Of a DNA stretch of 14,618 nucleotides, positions 6,624-13,618 are shown piece after piece (the stretch's first letter is position 1; every line of letters begins with the position of its first letter). Source of the DNA: Micrococcales bacterium. Its GTDB lineage: Bacteria; Actinomycetota; Actinomycetes; Actinomycetales; Dermatophilaceae. Under the pieces are notes generated by a model. The model saw nothing but the letters and a program-made list of their open reading frames with translations, ran no database searches and was not told the DNA's origin. The stretch lies in assembly GCA_003157445.1 (NCBI GenBank), contig PMJN01000188.1, positions 1 to 14,618 on the forward strand, read 5' to 3'. The position numbers were made by a program, and so were the translations under genes.

Positions 6624-7187
6624 TCAGGCTCCGGGAGAAGCTGCGATGCGACGTACCGCATCGACCAGGACATCGACTTCCTGGGTGGTGTTGTAGAAGG
6701 CGAGCGAGGGACGCACGGTCTGCTCCAGTCCCAGCCGCCGCAGGATGGGCTGCACGCAGTGGTGACCGGCGCGTACCGCGATGCCCTCTTGGTCCAGGGC
6801 CTTACCAACTGCGATCTCGTCGTGCCCGGCCAGGACGAACGACAGGACACTCGCCTTGTGGTCAGCGGTTCCCACCAGCCGCAGCCCGGGGATGTCCGCC
6901 AGCCGCGGCGTGGCGTACTCCAGGAGCGTGTGTTCGTAGGCAGAGATCCGCTCGATCCCCACGCGCTGAACGTAGCGAAGCGCCTCCCCGAGGCCGACCG
7001 CATCAGCGATGTTGCCCGTGCCTGCCTCGAACTTGTTCGGCGGCCCCTGGTAGATGGACCGCTCGAGGGTGACATCGGCGATCATGTTGCCACCGCCCTG
7101 CCACGGTGGCATCTCCTGCAGGACATCCAAGGTGCCATAGAGCACGCCGATCCCTGTCGGCCCGAAGACCTTGTGGCCGGACGTGAG
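6624..7187 (-). pseudogene. sufS: 3' half of a SufS/CsdA-type cysteine desulfurase
   Basis: The frame starts at SGHKVFGPTGIGVLYG, which includes the PLP-binding lysine, and continues through GPPNKFEAGTGNIADAVGL and GIAVRAGHHCVQPILRRLGL, where the Cys of GHHC is the sulfur-accepting residue, to LAFYNTTQEVDVLVDAVRRI. About 185 of the usual 410-450 residues remain. The N-terminal half is gone: two codons before SGHK an in-frame TAA appears, which is part of the palindrome at 7187-7203. The enzyme would supply sulfur for Fe-S cluster assembly, but without the N-terminal part of the PLP domain this piece should be inactive. No suf scaffold genes are nearby, so this is an isolated remnant, not an operon member. 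Confidence 0.82.
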
Positions 7188-7219
7188 TTATTGGCCCAAT
7201 AACGTCAGATTATCAAGAT
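7187..7219 (+). promoter_or_regulatory. Second palindromic operator/promoter-like site, at the sufS breakpoint
   Basis: GTTATTGGCCCAATAAC (7187-7203) is a perfect 8-1-8 palindrome. It matches the site at 5381 at 13 of 17 positions, is followed likewise by GT, and has a further half-site TTATC starting 22 bp after the first, the same distance as TTACT in site one. TTGGCC (7191-7196), 17 bp, CAAGAT (7214-7219) gives a promoter-like pair on the plus strand. No plus-strand gene follows, so this looks like a promoter cut from its gene. Confidence 0.5.
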
Positions 7220-7313
7220 TCGACCCTGTTACGTGGCAGTTGGAGAGCGCCCGCGCCTTGCCCTGCGCCTCTGAATGAGGGGGGATTTGGCAGGGCTGAA
7301 GATTCCGCCAAGC

Positions 7314-7956
7314 TCAGATCCAGAGGGCAGGGTCCTTGAACATCAGCTCGTAGGGTTCCTCACCCTTGTGCGGGAAGCGGACTTTGGCGGGAACGCCCGT
7401 GGCCACCGCCCCGGCCGGGATGTCTCTGACGACCACGGTGTTGGCGTCGATCTGCACCCGGTCAGCGATGGATACTGGGCCGAGAATGCGTGATGCTGTT
7501 GCCGATCGTCGGATGACCCTTGACACGCTCCATCGAACGACCACCGAGGGTCACCCCGTGGTACATCAGCACGTCGTCGCCAACCTCGCCGGTCTCACCG
7601 ATGACCACGCCCATGCCGTGGTCAATGAAGAAGCGCCGGCCGATCTGCGCGCCGGGGTGGATCTCGACGCCGGTGACCGCCCGGGCGAGCTGCGACAGGA
7701 GTCGCGCAGCCAGGCGGCCACCAGGTTTGGTCCACATCCGATGGGTGAGCCGGTGCGCCCAGATGGCGTGCAACCCCGGTGAGGCGAGAGCCATCTCGAG
7801 CCGGGACTCCGCTGAGGGGTTCCGCTCGATCGCAGCGTCCAGATCCTCACGGATGCGACCGCGCGCAGACCCCAAGAAGGTCGATCGACCGGGCACACCA
7901 GGGAGCTTGCGGGCACGGTCGATCGGCAGGAACCTGGTCAGATACACCAGAGCCAT
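7314..7956 (-). pseudogene. cysE: Serine O-acetyltransferase, disrupted by a small deletion/frameshift
   Basis: Would make O-acetylserine, the first step of cysteine synthesis. From ATG 7956 the protein reads through [59 protein letters not shown] and [20 protein letters not shown], including the active-site His of IDHG, to GHPTIGNSI. At about 7488-7495 the frame changes and continues as [20 protein letters not shown], then VATGVPAKVR and an end at 7314. Against the family, the hexapeptide stretch between TIGN and LGP (usually near VVVGAGAK) is missing, about 7-8 residues, as well as the frame. The loss falls in the left-handed beta-helix and should destroy the trimer. It lies 31 bp downstream of the cysK remnant in the normal cysK-cysE order. 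Confidence 0.82.
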
Positions 7957-7987
7957 CACGTCGCCGATTCGGAATGCGGTCGCCCGT

Positions 7988-8481
7988 TCAGACGAGCAGG
8001 TCGGCGAAGAGGATGGTGGACAGGTAGCGCTCACCGAAGGACGGAATGATCACGACGATGAGCTTGCCGGCGTTCTCAGGCCGGCGAGCGACTGCGTCAG
8101 CGGCAGCAAGCGCGGCGCCGGAGGAGATACCAACCAGCAGCCCCTCTTCCTTGGCAGCCCGACGCGCCCACTGCACAGCGGTCTCGGCGTTGACGTCGAT
8201 GACCTCGTCATAGACTTCGCGGTCGAGGATCTCCGGGACGAAGTTCGCACCTAGGCCCTGGATCTTATGCGGGCCGGGAGCGCCACCGTTCAGGATCGCG
8301 GACTCCTCGGGCTCGACCGCGATGACCTGGATCTGGGGGTTGCGAGCCTTGAGAACCTGGCCGACCCCGGTGATCGTGCCACCGGTGCCGACACCGGCGA
8401 TGAAGATATCGACCTGGCCGTCGGTGTCCTTCCAGATCTCCTCCGCGGTGGTCTCGCGGTGAATCTGCGGGTTGGCCTCAA
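7988..8481 (-). pseudogene. cysK: 3' half of cysteine synthase (O-acetylserine sulfhydrylase)
   Basis: Similarity to CysK starts at [18 protein letters not shown] and runs through [72 protein letters not shown] and [18 protein letters not shown] to a normal C-terminus. GVGTGGT binds the PLP phosphate and GISSGA holds the serine near the PLP ring nitrogen. About 165 of roughly 310 residues remain; the N-terminal half, with the PLP lysine, is lost. Upstream of 8481 the minus-strand frame stays open but its residues are antisense to the PAS-tail fragment on the other strand. With cysE following, this is what is left of a cysK-cysE cysteine operon. Confidence 0.85.
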
Positions 8482-8647
8482 GCACACCAGGAGATCGCCG
8501 AGCAGCAAGCCCGGGAGCAGCAAGCCCGGGAGCAGGAACGGCTGAAGGAGCTTGAACAGTCCAATACTGTCCGTCGGACGGAAGCTCAAGATGATCGACC
8601 TGAAGAGGGAGATCGAGAATCTGAAGAAGCTCGGTCAAGCCAAGTGA
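8482..8647 (+). pseudogene. 3' tail fragment of a PAS-domain sensor gene, with frameshift
   Basis: On the plus strand [25 protein letters not shown] is a coiled-coil helix. After a net frame change near 8560 the reading continues [20 protein letters not shown] and ends KLGQAK at a TGA (8645-8647). This is the same tail as in the intact PAS gene at 10475-11380, which has LTVGRELKMIELKKEIEGLK. The residues expected between LEQ and LSVG (FQR) are shortened by two bases, giving the frameshift. No PAS domain remains. It abuts the truncated cysK on the opposite strand at about 8481, so one event or two independent ones joined the two 3' pieces. A perfect 15-bp tandem duplication (8500-8514, 8515-8529) encodes the repeated EQQAR. 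Confidence 0.65.
8500..8529 (+). repeat. 15-bp tandem duplication GAGCAGCAAGCCCGG x2
   Basis: Two exact in-frame copies, each encoding EQQAR in the coiled-coil tail of the PAS fragment; the next bases (GAGCAGGAAC) start a third, diverged copy. Confidence 0.8.
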
Positions 8648-8719
8648 AGCGATCCTCGATGCGGGCGGGCGGACACTCAAGGATCAGCCAACCGCGGGTC
8701 AGGGTTCCAGTCGCTCACG

Positions 8720-8734
8720 GCACTCTAGGAGTGC
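8720..8734. repeat. Short inverted repeat GCACTC-TAG-GAGTGC
   Basis: A perfect 6-bp inverted repeat with a 3-nt loop, 10 bp before the larger hairpin at 8745. On the minus strand it would be a second hairpin downstream of the NlpC/P60 gene. Confidence 0.5.
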
Positions 8735-8744
8735 AGGTTGACAG

Positions 8745-8782
8745 CATGGTGGCAGTCCTGCTCTAGGAGGACTGCCACCATG
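8745..8782. terminator. Perfect 15-bp inverted repeat downstream of the NlpC/P60 gene
   Basis: CATGGTGGCAGTCCT (8745-8759) and AGGACTGCCACCATG (8768-8782) are exact complements around an 8-nt loop. It lies 28 bp after the stop of the minus-strand NlpC/P60 gene, where a terminator is expected. There is no T-tract, as is common in actinobacteria. Confidence 0.65.
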
Positions 8783-8809
8783 ACTACTCCCACTCTGGGG
8801 TGGGCCTGG

Positions 8810-9292
8810 TCACCGGACCCGGCCGTAGAGGACCTGGGAGGTCCAGATCCGTTCCAGCCGAACCACCGTGCCTGTATGCGGTGCGTCAATCATGTAGCCG
8901 CCCCCTGCGTAGATCCCCACGTGGTAGACGGTGCGGCCGGTATAGAAGAAGACGAGGTCGCCTTGGCGCCGCGCCGACGCGCCGATCCGGATTGTGGCCA
9001 GGTACTGCTGTTGGGCGACGCGAGGGATGGACCTGCCAACCCTGGCGTAGGCGTACATGGCCAGACCCGAGCAATCGAACCCGGTCCGAGGGCTTGCTCC
9101 CCCGTACCTGTAGGGGACACCCCGCTGTGCAGCGGCGATATACATGGCATTGAGACCGACTCTGGCGGACACGTCAGCGTTGGCATTCGGGGCGGACATC
9201 GGATTAAGTGCCAAGGTGAGGCTGAACAGGGCTGCGATCAGCACCGTGACAAGGCGCCGAGGCAGTGCAGCGCCATGCAGTGTCTTGGTCAT
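8810..9292 (-). CDS. Secreted NlpC/P60-family peptidoglycan hydrolase
   Basis: A 160-aa exported cell-wall endopeptidase. Residues 1-39 form a Sec signal peptide: RR at 12-13, a hydrophobic core LVTVLIAALFSLTLAL, and a likely cleavage after NANA (39). The NlpC/P60 domain fills the rest: RGVPYRYGGASPRTGFDCSG with catalytic Cys74, GDLVFFYTGRTVYHVGIY with His124, and DAPHTG with His139, giving the Cys-His-His triad. The enzyme would cut stem-peptide bonds, usually D-Glu to meso-DAP. No SH3, LysM or other binding domain is present, so it is a minimal version. The start ATG 9292 has the weak site GATGGG 8 nt upstream; GTG 9301 is an alternative. A c-di-AMP riboswitch lies directly upstream, and hairpins follow the gene. 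Confidence 0.9.
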   Translation of the reverse strand: MTKTLHGAALPRRLVTVLIAALFSLTLALNPMSAPNANADVSARVGLNAMYIAAAQRGVPYRYGGASPRTGFDCSGLAMYAYARVGRSIPRVAQQQYLATIRIGASARRQGDLVFFYTGRTVYHVGIYAGGGYMIDAPHTGTVVRLERIWTSQVLYGRVR

Positions 9293-9310
9293 GGTAAGCA
9301 CCCATCTTTC

Positions 9311-9485
9311 GAGCCGCCTGCGAAAGGTGACCTGTCGGGTTCGGGCAAGATGCCCGGCCGTAGTTGGCGGCTTCACCCCTAGAGACACCTGCGGCATCCC
9401 GTTCCTCGTGGGTCTTCCGTTCCCGTCACCGTCTGCACGAGTGCCTTGCCATCCGCGCGAGTGACGGAATTCGGCGACCGCGCGG
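9311..9485 (-). ncRNA. ydaO/yuaA-type c-di-AMP riboswitch upstream of NlpC/P60
   Basis: On the minus strand the leader contains the landmarks of the class: GGTCGCCGAATTCCG near the 5' end, GGGAACGGAAGACC in the middle, AGGGGTGAAGCCGCC, then CCCGAACCCGACAGGTCACC and GCAGGCGG at the 3' end. These match actinobacterial ydaO leaders in front of resuscitation-factor and NlpC/P60 genes. In known cases, binding of c-di-AMP turns expression off, linking wall hydrolysis to turgor and potassium state. The aptamer ends only about 18 nt before the start codon, leaving no room for a separate terminator, so control of ribosome access is more likely here. Confidence 0.85.
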
Positions 9486-10474
9486 ATCGCCCTGCCGGGC
9501 TGGCAGGGACTGATATTGGCCCTCGTCGGGCCAGGCCGCGATGTTGACCCCCGACTCCGTCCGTGGACGGGGCGTCCAGGGTGGTATCACGTCCCACAGA
9601 CCACGCTAGGGAGCGGACGGACCCCAGAACTTGGACTTGAGTGGACACCACCCGGATAGGGGAGAGAAAGACATCCGAACATGGGATGGAGACCACCCCC
9701 GTTCGAGGGCACTAGCCCACGCCCAGACCTCATGGATGCGCGAGGATACCGAACCGGACCCGAACGCACCCTTGGTCCACGCGGTCGCACCGAGGCTCAT
9801 CGACCCCGTCCTCCCACACGACCCATGCGTTCACCTTCTGGTACGCGATCGAGGTCACCGCAAGCCCACGAGCTGCTCAGGTTGAAGGCTCCTTGGTTCG
9901 CACGGAGCAAGGGAAGCCGGTCGATCACTGATCGATGTTCATCTACGCGTGCGTCGAAGAAGTCAACCGGCTGTTTACTCGTCGTGACATCGCTCGCCCG
10001 AGTGCCCTATCTGCTCTGGCACGTGCGGTGTTTGCGACATACACCTTCGCGAGCAGATTCTGGGCAACGAGTGCCTCACCGTGCCAGGAAATATCGAGCC
10101 GTTCTTCCCCCTGGTGGAGGGGGTGTCTTGCGTTGTGCCGCAAGCCCCTCGGCGCCGACACTGTGTGTGGCTGGGTAGTCAAGTTCATGCACCTGGGGAT
10201 TGTCACCCCTACTGCAGTGGCGATCGGAATTGGCATACGCCGCGGCGCCTTGTTGGCCCACCGTTGGAAGTACGCGATCGTAGGCAACCACGCAATCCCT
10301 GTGGGTATCGCTGGCAGCCATGGCCACATCATCGCGACTAGCGACTCGGATAGGCTCCCGTGCTCCTTGAGCCGGCAACCAGTGATTCGTTGTACGCCTG
10401 CTGGCACGCAGCCACGAGGAACCGGGATCTGCCCAGGCAAACGTCTGGCTGCACCGCCAGGGCAGAGGGCGAGG
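9486..10474. other. Unassigned region of about 1 kb
   Basis: Both strands have open frames but none shows a recognised domain or a proper start with a ribosome-binding site. One minus-strand stretch (about 10105-9943, reading SWHGEALVAQNLLAKVYVAN) has a protein-like composition that I cannot place. GGACCCCAGAACTTGGACTT near 9618-9637 resembles ends of IS3-type elements, without a transposase. Adjacent hairpins lie at 10107-10144. The NlpC/P60 promoter must be just right of 9485. Confidence 0.45.
10107..10144. repeat. Two adjacent perfect hairpins
   Basis: CCCCCT-GGTGG-AGGGGG (10107-10123) is followed 3 bp later by CTTGCG-TTGTGC-CGCAAG (10127-10144). Both have perfect 6-bp stems. They could end an unrecognised transcript or belong to a small structured RNA. 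Confidence 0.45.
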
Positions 10475-11380
10475 TCACTCGCCGCGCTCCCTCTCGACGA
10501 TTCGTTTCAGGCCCTCAATCTCCTTCTTCAGCTCGATCATCTTGAGCTCACGCCCGACGGTCAGTCGCTGGAACCGCTCCAGCTCAGCCAGCCGCTCCAG
10601 GTCCTTCTCTTGCCGCTCGGTTATCTCCTTTTGTGCTTGGGCCATCTTGGTCACGTCTCGAGCGGCTGCGAACACGCCGAGCACAGTGCCGTCACTGGCG
10701 CGGTACACCGAAGCGTTGTACAGAACCGGAGTCAAAGTCCCACTGTGGTGACGCAAGGTCAGCGGGTAGTCCATGGCCATCCCCTGAGCGAACACCTGCT
10801 GGTAGATCTCGTTGGCCTTGCCGGGCTCGGTGAAGTAGTCAGAGAACGCGGTCCCGATGAGCTTCTCCCGGGCGACACCCGTGGCCTTGACCGTGGCTTG
10901 GTTTGCGTCTGTGATCTTGCCTTCGGGGCTGATAGCGACAAATGCATCAAGGCTCGCCTCGAGCATGGACCGGGCGGCGTCAAACGCCTGCCTCTGCTTG
11001 CTCACATCGCGGGCAATCGAGGATGCTCCGACAATCGCCCCACTCTCGTCGCAGATCGGCGAGACGCTCAGGGAGACCGTGACCATCGTTCCGTCATTGC
11101 GTATGCGGACGGTCTCAAAGTGTTTGAGATGCTGACCCTCGCTGATCCTGGCCAAGATCGCCGTCATCTCGCCGGCGCTGGCCGCAGGGCTCAGGAGCTC
11201 AATGGACCTGCCGATCATCTCCGCGCTCGAGTAGCCGTACATCCTCTCAGCGGCGGGGTTCCAGCTGGTGATGACTCCGTCAAGGGTCTTGCCAATGATG
11301 GCGTCGTCCGAGTATTCGACGATAGCCGCCAGCTCGTCCATCCGAGCATGACTGCCTTCTGTCCTCGCGTGGCCGATCAC
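10475..11380 (-). CDS. Double-PAS-domain protein with C-terminal coiled coil, no output domain
   Basis: A 301-aa soluble sensor. PAS 1 (about 15-130) has DDAIIGKTLDGVITSWNPAA, ERMYGYSSAEMIG and ends SSIARDVSKQ. PAS 2 (about 133-248) has DAFVAISPEGKITDANQATV, VYRASDGTVLGVFAAARDVT. A charged coiled coil follows (about 249-300) with LERFQRLTVGRELKMIELKK. There is no transmembrane segment, histidine kinase, GGDEF or HTH domain, so the signal must pass through a partner or through dimer changes in the coiled coil. The ligand is unknown. The start given is GTG 11380; ATG 11341 is also possible, and neither has a good SD. A promoter overlapping the 17-bp palindrome is at 11477-11505. A paralogous tail fragment lies at 8482-8647. 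Confidence 0.85.
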   Translation of the reverse strand: MIGHARTEGSHARMDELAAIVEYSDDAIIGKTLDGVITSWNPAAERMYGYSSAEMIGRSIELLSPAASAGEMTAILARISEGQHLKHFETVRIRNDGTMVTVSLSVSPICDESGAIVGASSIARDVSKQRQAFDAARSMLEASLDAFVAISPEGKITDANQATVKATGVAREKLIGTAFSDYFTEPGKANEIYQQVFAQGMAMDYPLTLRHHSGTLTPVLYNASVYRASDGTVLGVFAAARDVTKMAQAQKEITERQEKDLERLAELERFQRLTVGRELKMIELKKEIEGLKRIVERERGE

Positions 11381-11476
11381 GTCGTGTGCCAGCCGTGAGC
11401 AGGCACTGCCTTTAGCAGAGTCTCAAACCCCACTGTCTCCCCAGGCATCAACTTCCCTTTCGAGCAGCCCCCTCAA

Positions 11477-11505
11477 ATTATCTAATTACTTTATCAGTAA
11501 CTCAA
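11477..11505 (-). promoter_or_regulatory. Promoter with third palindromic operator, upstream of the PAS gene
   Basis: On the minus strand TTGAGT (11505-11500), 17 bp, GATAAT (11482-11477) makes a well-formed sigma-70-type promoter. The spacer holds GTTACTGATAAAGTAAT (11501-11485), an inverted repeat TTACT-N5-AGTAA with the same spacing as the sites at 5381 and 7187. It would start a transcript near 11470, with about 90 nt of leader before the PAS gene. The surroundings are clearly AT-richer than the rest of the window. Confidence 0.6.
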
Positions 11506-12497
11506 AACTTGGCAAGCACCTACCCAGAAGATGGAGAACTCTTTACTTTTGTATGGTCACAAATCTAGATGGTATATGCCCATATCAGGTCAAATCGGTG
11601 GTAGCCGTAAGCCCTGTAGCGAACTTCGACGAACCACCCACGCTCGTCAGGATGGCGCAGGGTCGGCGAGCGCCTCCGAGCCTCCACCCATGAAGACCAA
11701 CCTCTGGATCGCATGTGCCCTTTGAGGTTCCGTGAAGTGTTGGCAGACGGAGGGCCCGATGGACTGGTCGGGCTCGCCCCGATCATGGCGCATCCGCGTC
11801 GAACGCCAGCTCTGTTTACTCCAGACGGGGACAATTAGAATGCCTCGATAGACACCATTTGATTCACTCGGAAGCGCTTTCCTCACAATTAACCACGACG
11901 CCAGCCACGTCAAAATAATGGATAAACAGCAGTCCCTCTCCAGAAGGTCCGCCGAATAGTCATTTCTGACTGTGTCAGCCTCAGCACCCACGGGCCGAAC
12001 CCTGCGGAGGAATAGAATGGCAACCCCGAAGGAGCACCCCGTGGCGACATTCAGCTCAGAGCGACGAAGATCGCAGGCTTGCTCCAAACGGGCCAGGTCC
12101 CGCGACGTCTGACCATCGCCGGCTTGGAGTTGACCTGCCACCACCGGATGCTATGGGTGAGTTGCCGGCCCGTACTCAAGCACGGCGACACGAGCTGAAC
12201 ATTTGTGTGTGAGTCAGTATGAGGGTTCCTCTTCTGTGCGGTCAGCGAAGAGACGCAGGCCTTGCCTTGCACGATCGGGTGCACCATAAACCGCTATAGA
12301 TCTATGACGTCCTCTCGCCTCAGCCAACCTCATGTTCACCCCAAGAATGTGGGATCGGGAACGTCGCGGGACACCCCTTCACCGACATCATCGGGCGGTT
12401 TCGGGCCGCAGGCAATGCTGGGTCGCCCGCACGAAGAGGGAATGCTTGAACCCGAGCGGTAGTGCCCCCCGTATCAGGCCTCTGGAATGATCGGGTC
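11506..12497. other. Unassigned, partly AT-rich region
   Basis: No known protein, RNA or mobile element is recognised. The first about 100 bp are AT-rich for this genome. Minus-strand frames between 11565 and 12144 are open but have no family signature or ribosome-binding site. The tdh promoter must lie near the right end; no clear boxes were seen. The lower GC hints at foreign or decayed DNA. Confidence 0.45.
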
Positions 12498-13535
12498 ATG
12501 AGAGCCCTCGTGAAGCCCACCGCAGGTCCCGGACTCAAACTGATGGAGCGTCCCGAACCCGCAGTGGGCCCCGACGATGTGAAGATCCGCGTCCAGCGTG
12601 CTGGCTTGTGTGGAACAGACCTTCACCTCGAGCAGTGGGACGACTGGGCGGCATCCGTGGTCGAGCCGCCTCTAGTAATCGGCCACGAGTTCTTCGGCGA
12701 AGTCGTCGACGTGGGTCAGGAGGTCACCTCCGTCCAGGTCGGCCAGAAGGCCTCGGGCGAGGGGCATGTCGTTTGTGGGACCTGCCGCAACTGCCGGGCC
12801 GGTCGGCGTCACGTGTGCATCCGAACGTCCAGCGTGGGAGTCAACCGCGATGGGGCTTTCGCAGACTTCGTTGTCATCCCTGCGAGCAATGTGTGGGTGC
12901 AACCCGACGACATGGACCCGGATCTAGGCGCCGTGTTCGATCCGATGGGCAACGCGGTCCACACGACGTTGTCCTTCCCGCTAGCAGGTGAGGACGTCGT
13001 TGTCACCGGGGCCGGCCCCATCGGAATCATGTCCGCCGCTATCGCCCGGCACGTGGGAGCACGTTACGTCGTGGTCACCGACATCTCGGACTACCGGCTT
13101 GAGCTGGCAAAGAACGCCGGCGCAGACCTAACGGTCAACGTATCGCAAACGACATTGGCCCAGGCTCAGCACGAGCTCGGCATGCGAGAGGGATTCGACA
13201 TCGGGCTGGAGATGTCCGGCAGCCCGTTGGCGATGGAGGAGATGATCAACAACCTCAACCACGGTGCCAGGGTGGCAATGCTCGGTCTGCCAACGGACCG
13301 CTTCTCCATCGACTGGGGCAAGGTGATTACCCACATGATTACCATCAAGGGCATCTACGGCCGCCAGATGTACGACACCTGGTATGCCATGAGCGCGATG
13401 CTGGCAAGTTCGCCGGTGCTGCGTGAAGCTGTGCGCTCGGTAATCACCCATCGCTTCCCTGCCGAGCAGTGGCAGGAGGCTTTTGCCGCCGCACGATCAG
13501 GCCAGTGCGGCAAGGTCGTCTTGGACTGGAGCTGA
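12498..13535 (+). CDS. tdh: L-threonine 3-dehydrogenase
   Basis: Oxidises L-threonine with NAD+ to 2-amino-3-ketobutyrate, first step of threonine breakdown to glycine and acetyl-CoA. From ATG 12498 it is 345 aa, near the 341 of the E. coli enzyme, and aligns throughout. Catalytic zinc ligands Cys38 (GLCGTD), His63 and Glu64 (IGHE) are present, as are the structural zinc cysteines 93, 96, 99 and 107 ([15 protein letters not shown]). The cofactor fold has GAGPIG (171-176). DPMGNAVHT and GLEMSGSP are also hallmarks of Tdh against other zinc alcohol dehydrogenases. An in-frame ATG 12 codons earlier (12462) lies before the family's normal N-terminus. The next gene, kbl, encodes the second step, 83 bp downstream. 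Confidence 0.95.
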   Translation: MRALVKPTAGPGLKLMERPEPAVGPDDVKIRVQRAGLCGTDLHLEQWDDWAASVVEPPLVIGHEFFGEVVDVGQEVTSVQVGQKASGEGHVVCGTCRNCRAGRRHVCIRTSSVGVNRDGAFADFVVIPASNVWVQPDDMDPDLGAVFDPMGNAVHTTLSFPLAGEDVVVTGAGPIGIMSAAIARHVGARYVVVTDISDYRLELAKNAGADLTVNVSQTTLAQAQHELGMREGFDIGLEMSGSPLAMEEMINNLNHGARVAMLGLPTDRFSIDWGKVITHMITIKGIYGRQMYDTWYAMSAMLASSPVLREAVRSVITHRFPAEQWQEAFAAARSGQCGKVVLDWS

Positions 13536-13618
13536 ACCAGCCTCAGTCCAGGCTCATCACACGGCCGACCTCCACAAGCATGACCTCGCAATGGACAACT
13601 CACGAAGAGAGACACCTG

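Noticed and set aside
6014..7075. Minus-strand 353-aa open frame over DUF4395 and sufS
   Set aside because: It reads antisense to DUF4395 and out of frame with the SufS fragment, and crosses the strong hairpin at 6580-6621.
8745..8782. 15-bp perfect inverted repeat as a recombination or attachment site
   Set aside because: Its position just after the NlpC/P60 stop fits a terminator better, and no recombinase gene is present.
9618..9650. IS3-like terminal sequence (CCCCAGAACTTGGACTT)
   Set aside because: The resemblance is from memory only; no partner inverted repeat, transposase or target duplication was found, so no mobile element is called.
9935..11398. Long plus-strand open frame (487 aa) across the PAS gene
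   Set aside because: It is antisense to a protein with two clear PAS domains; its own residues show no family motif, as expected for a GC-rich shadow frame.
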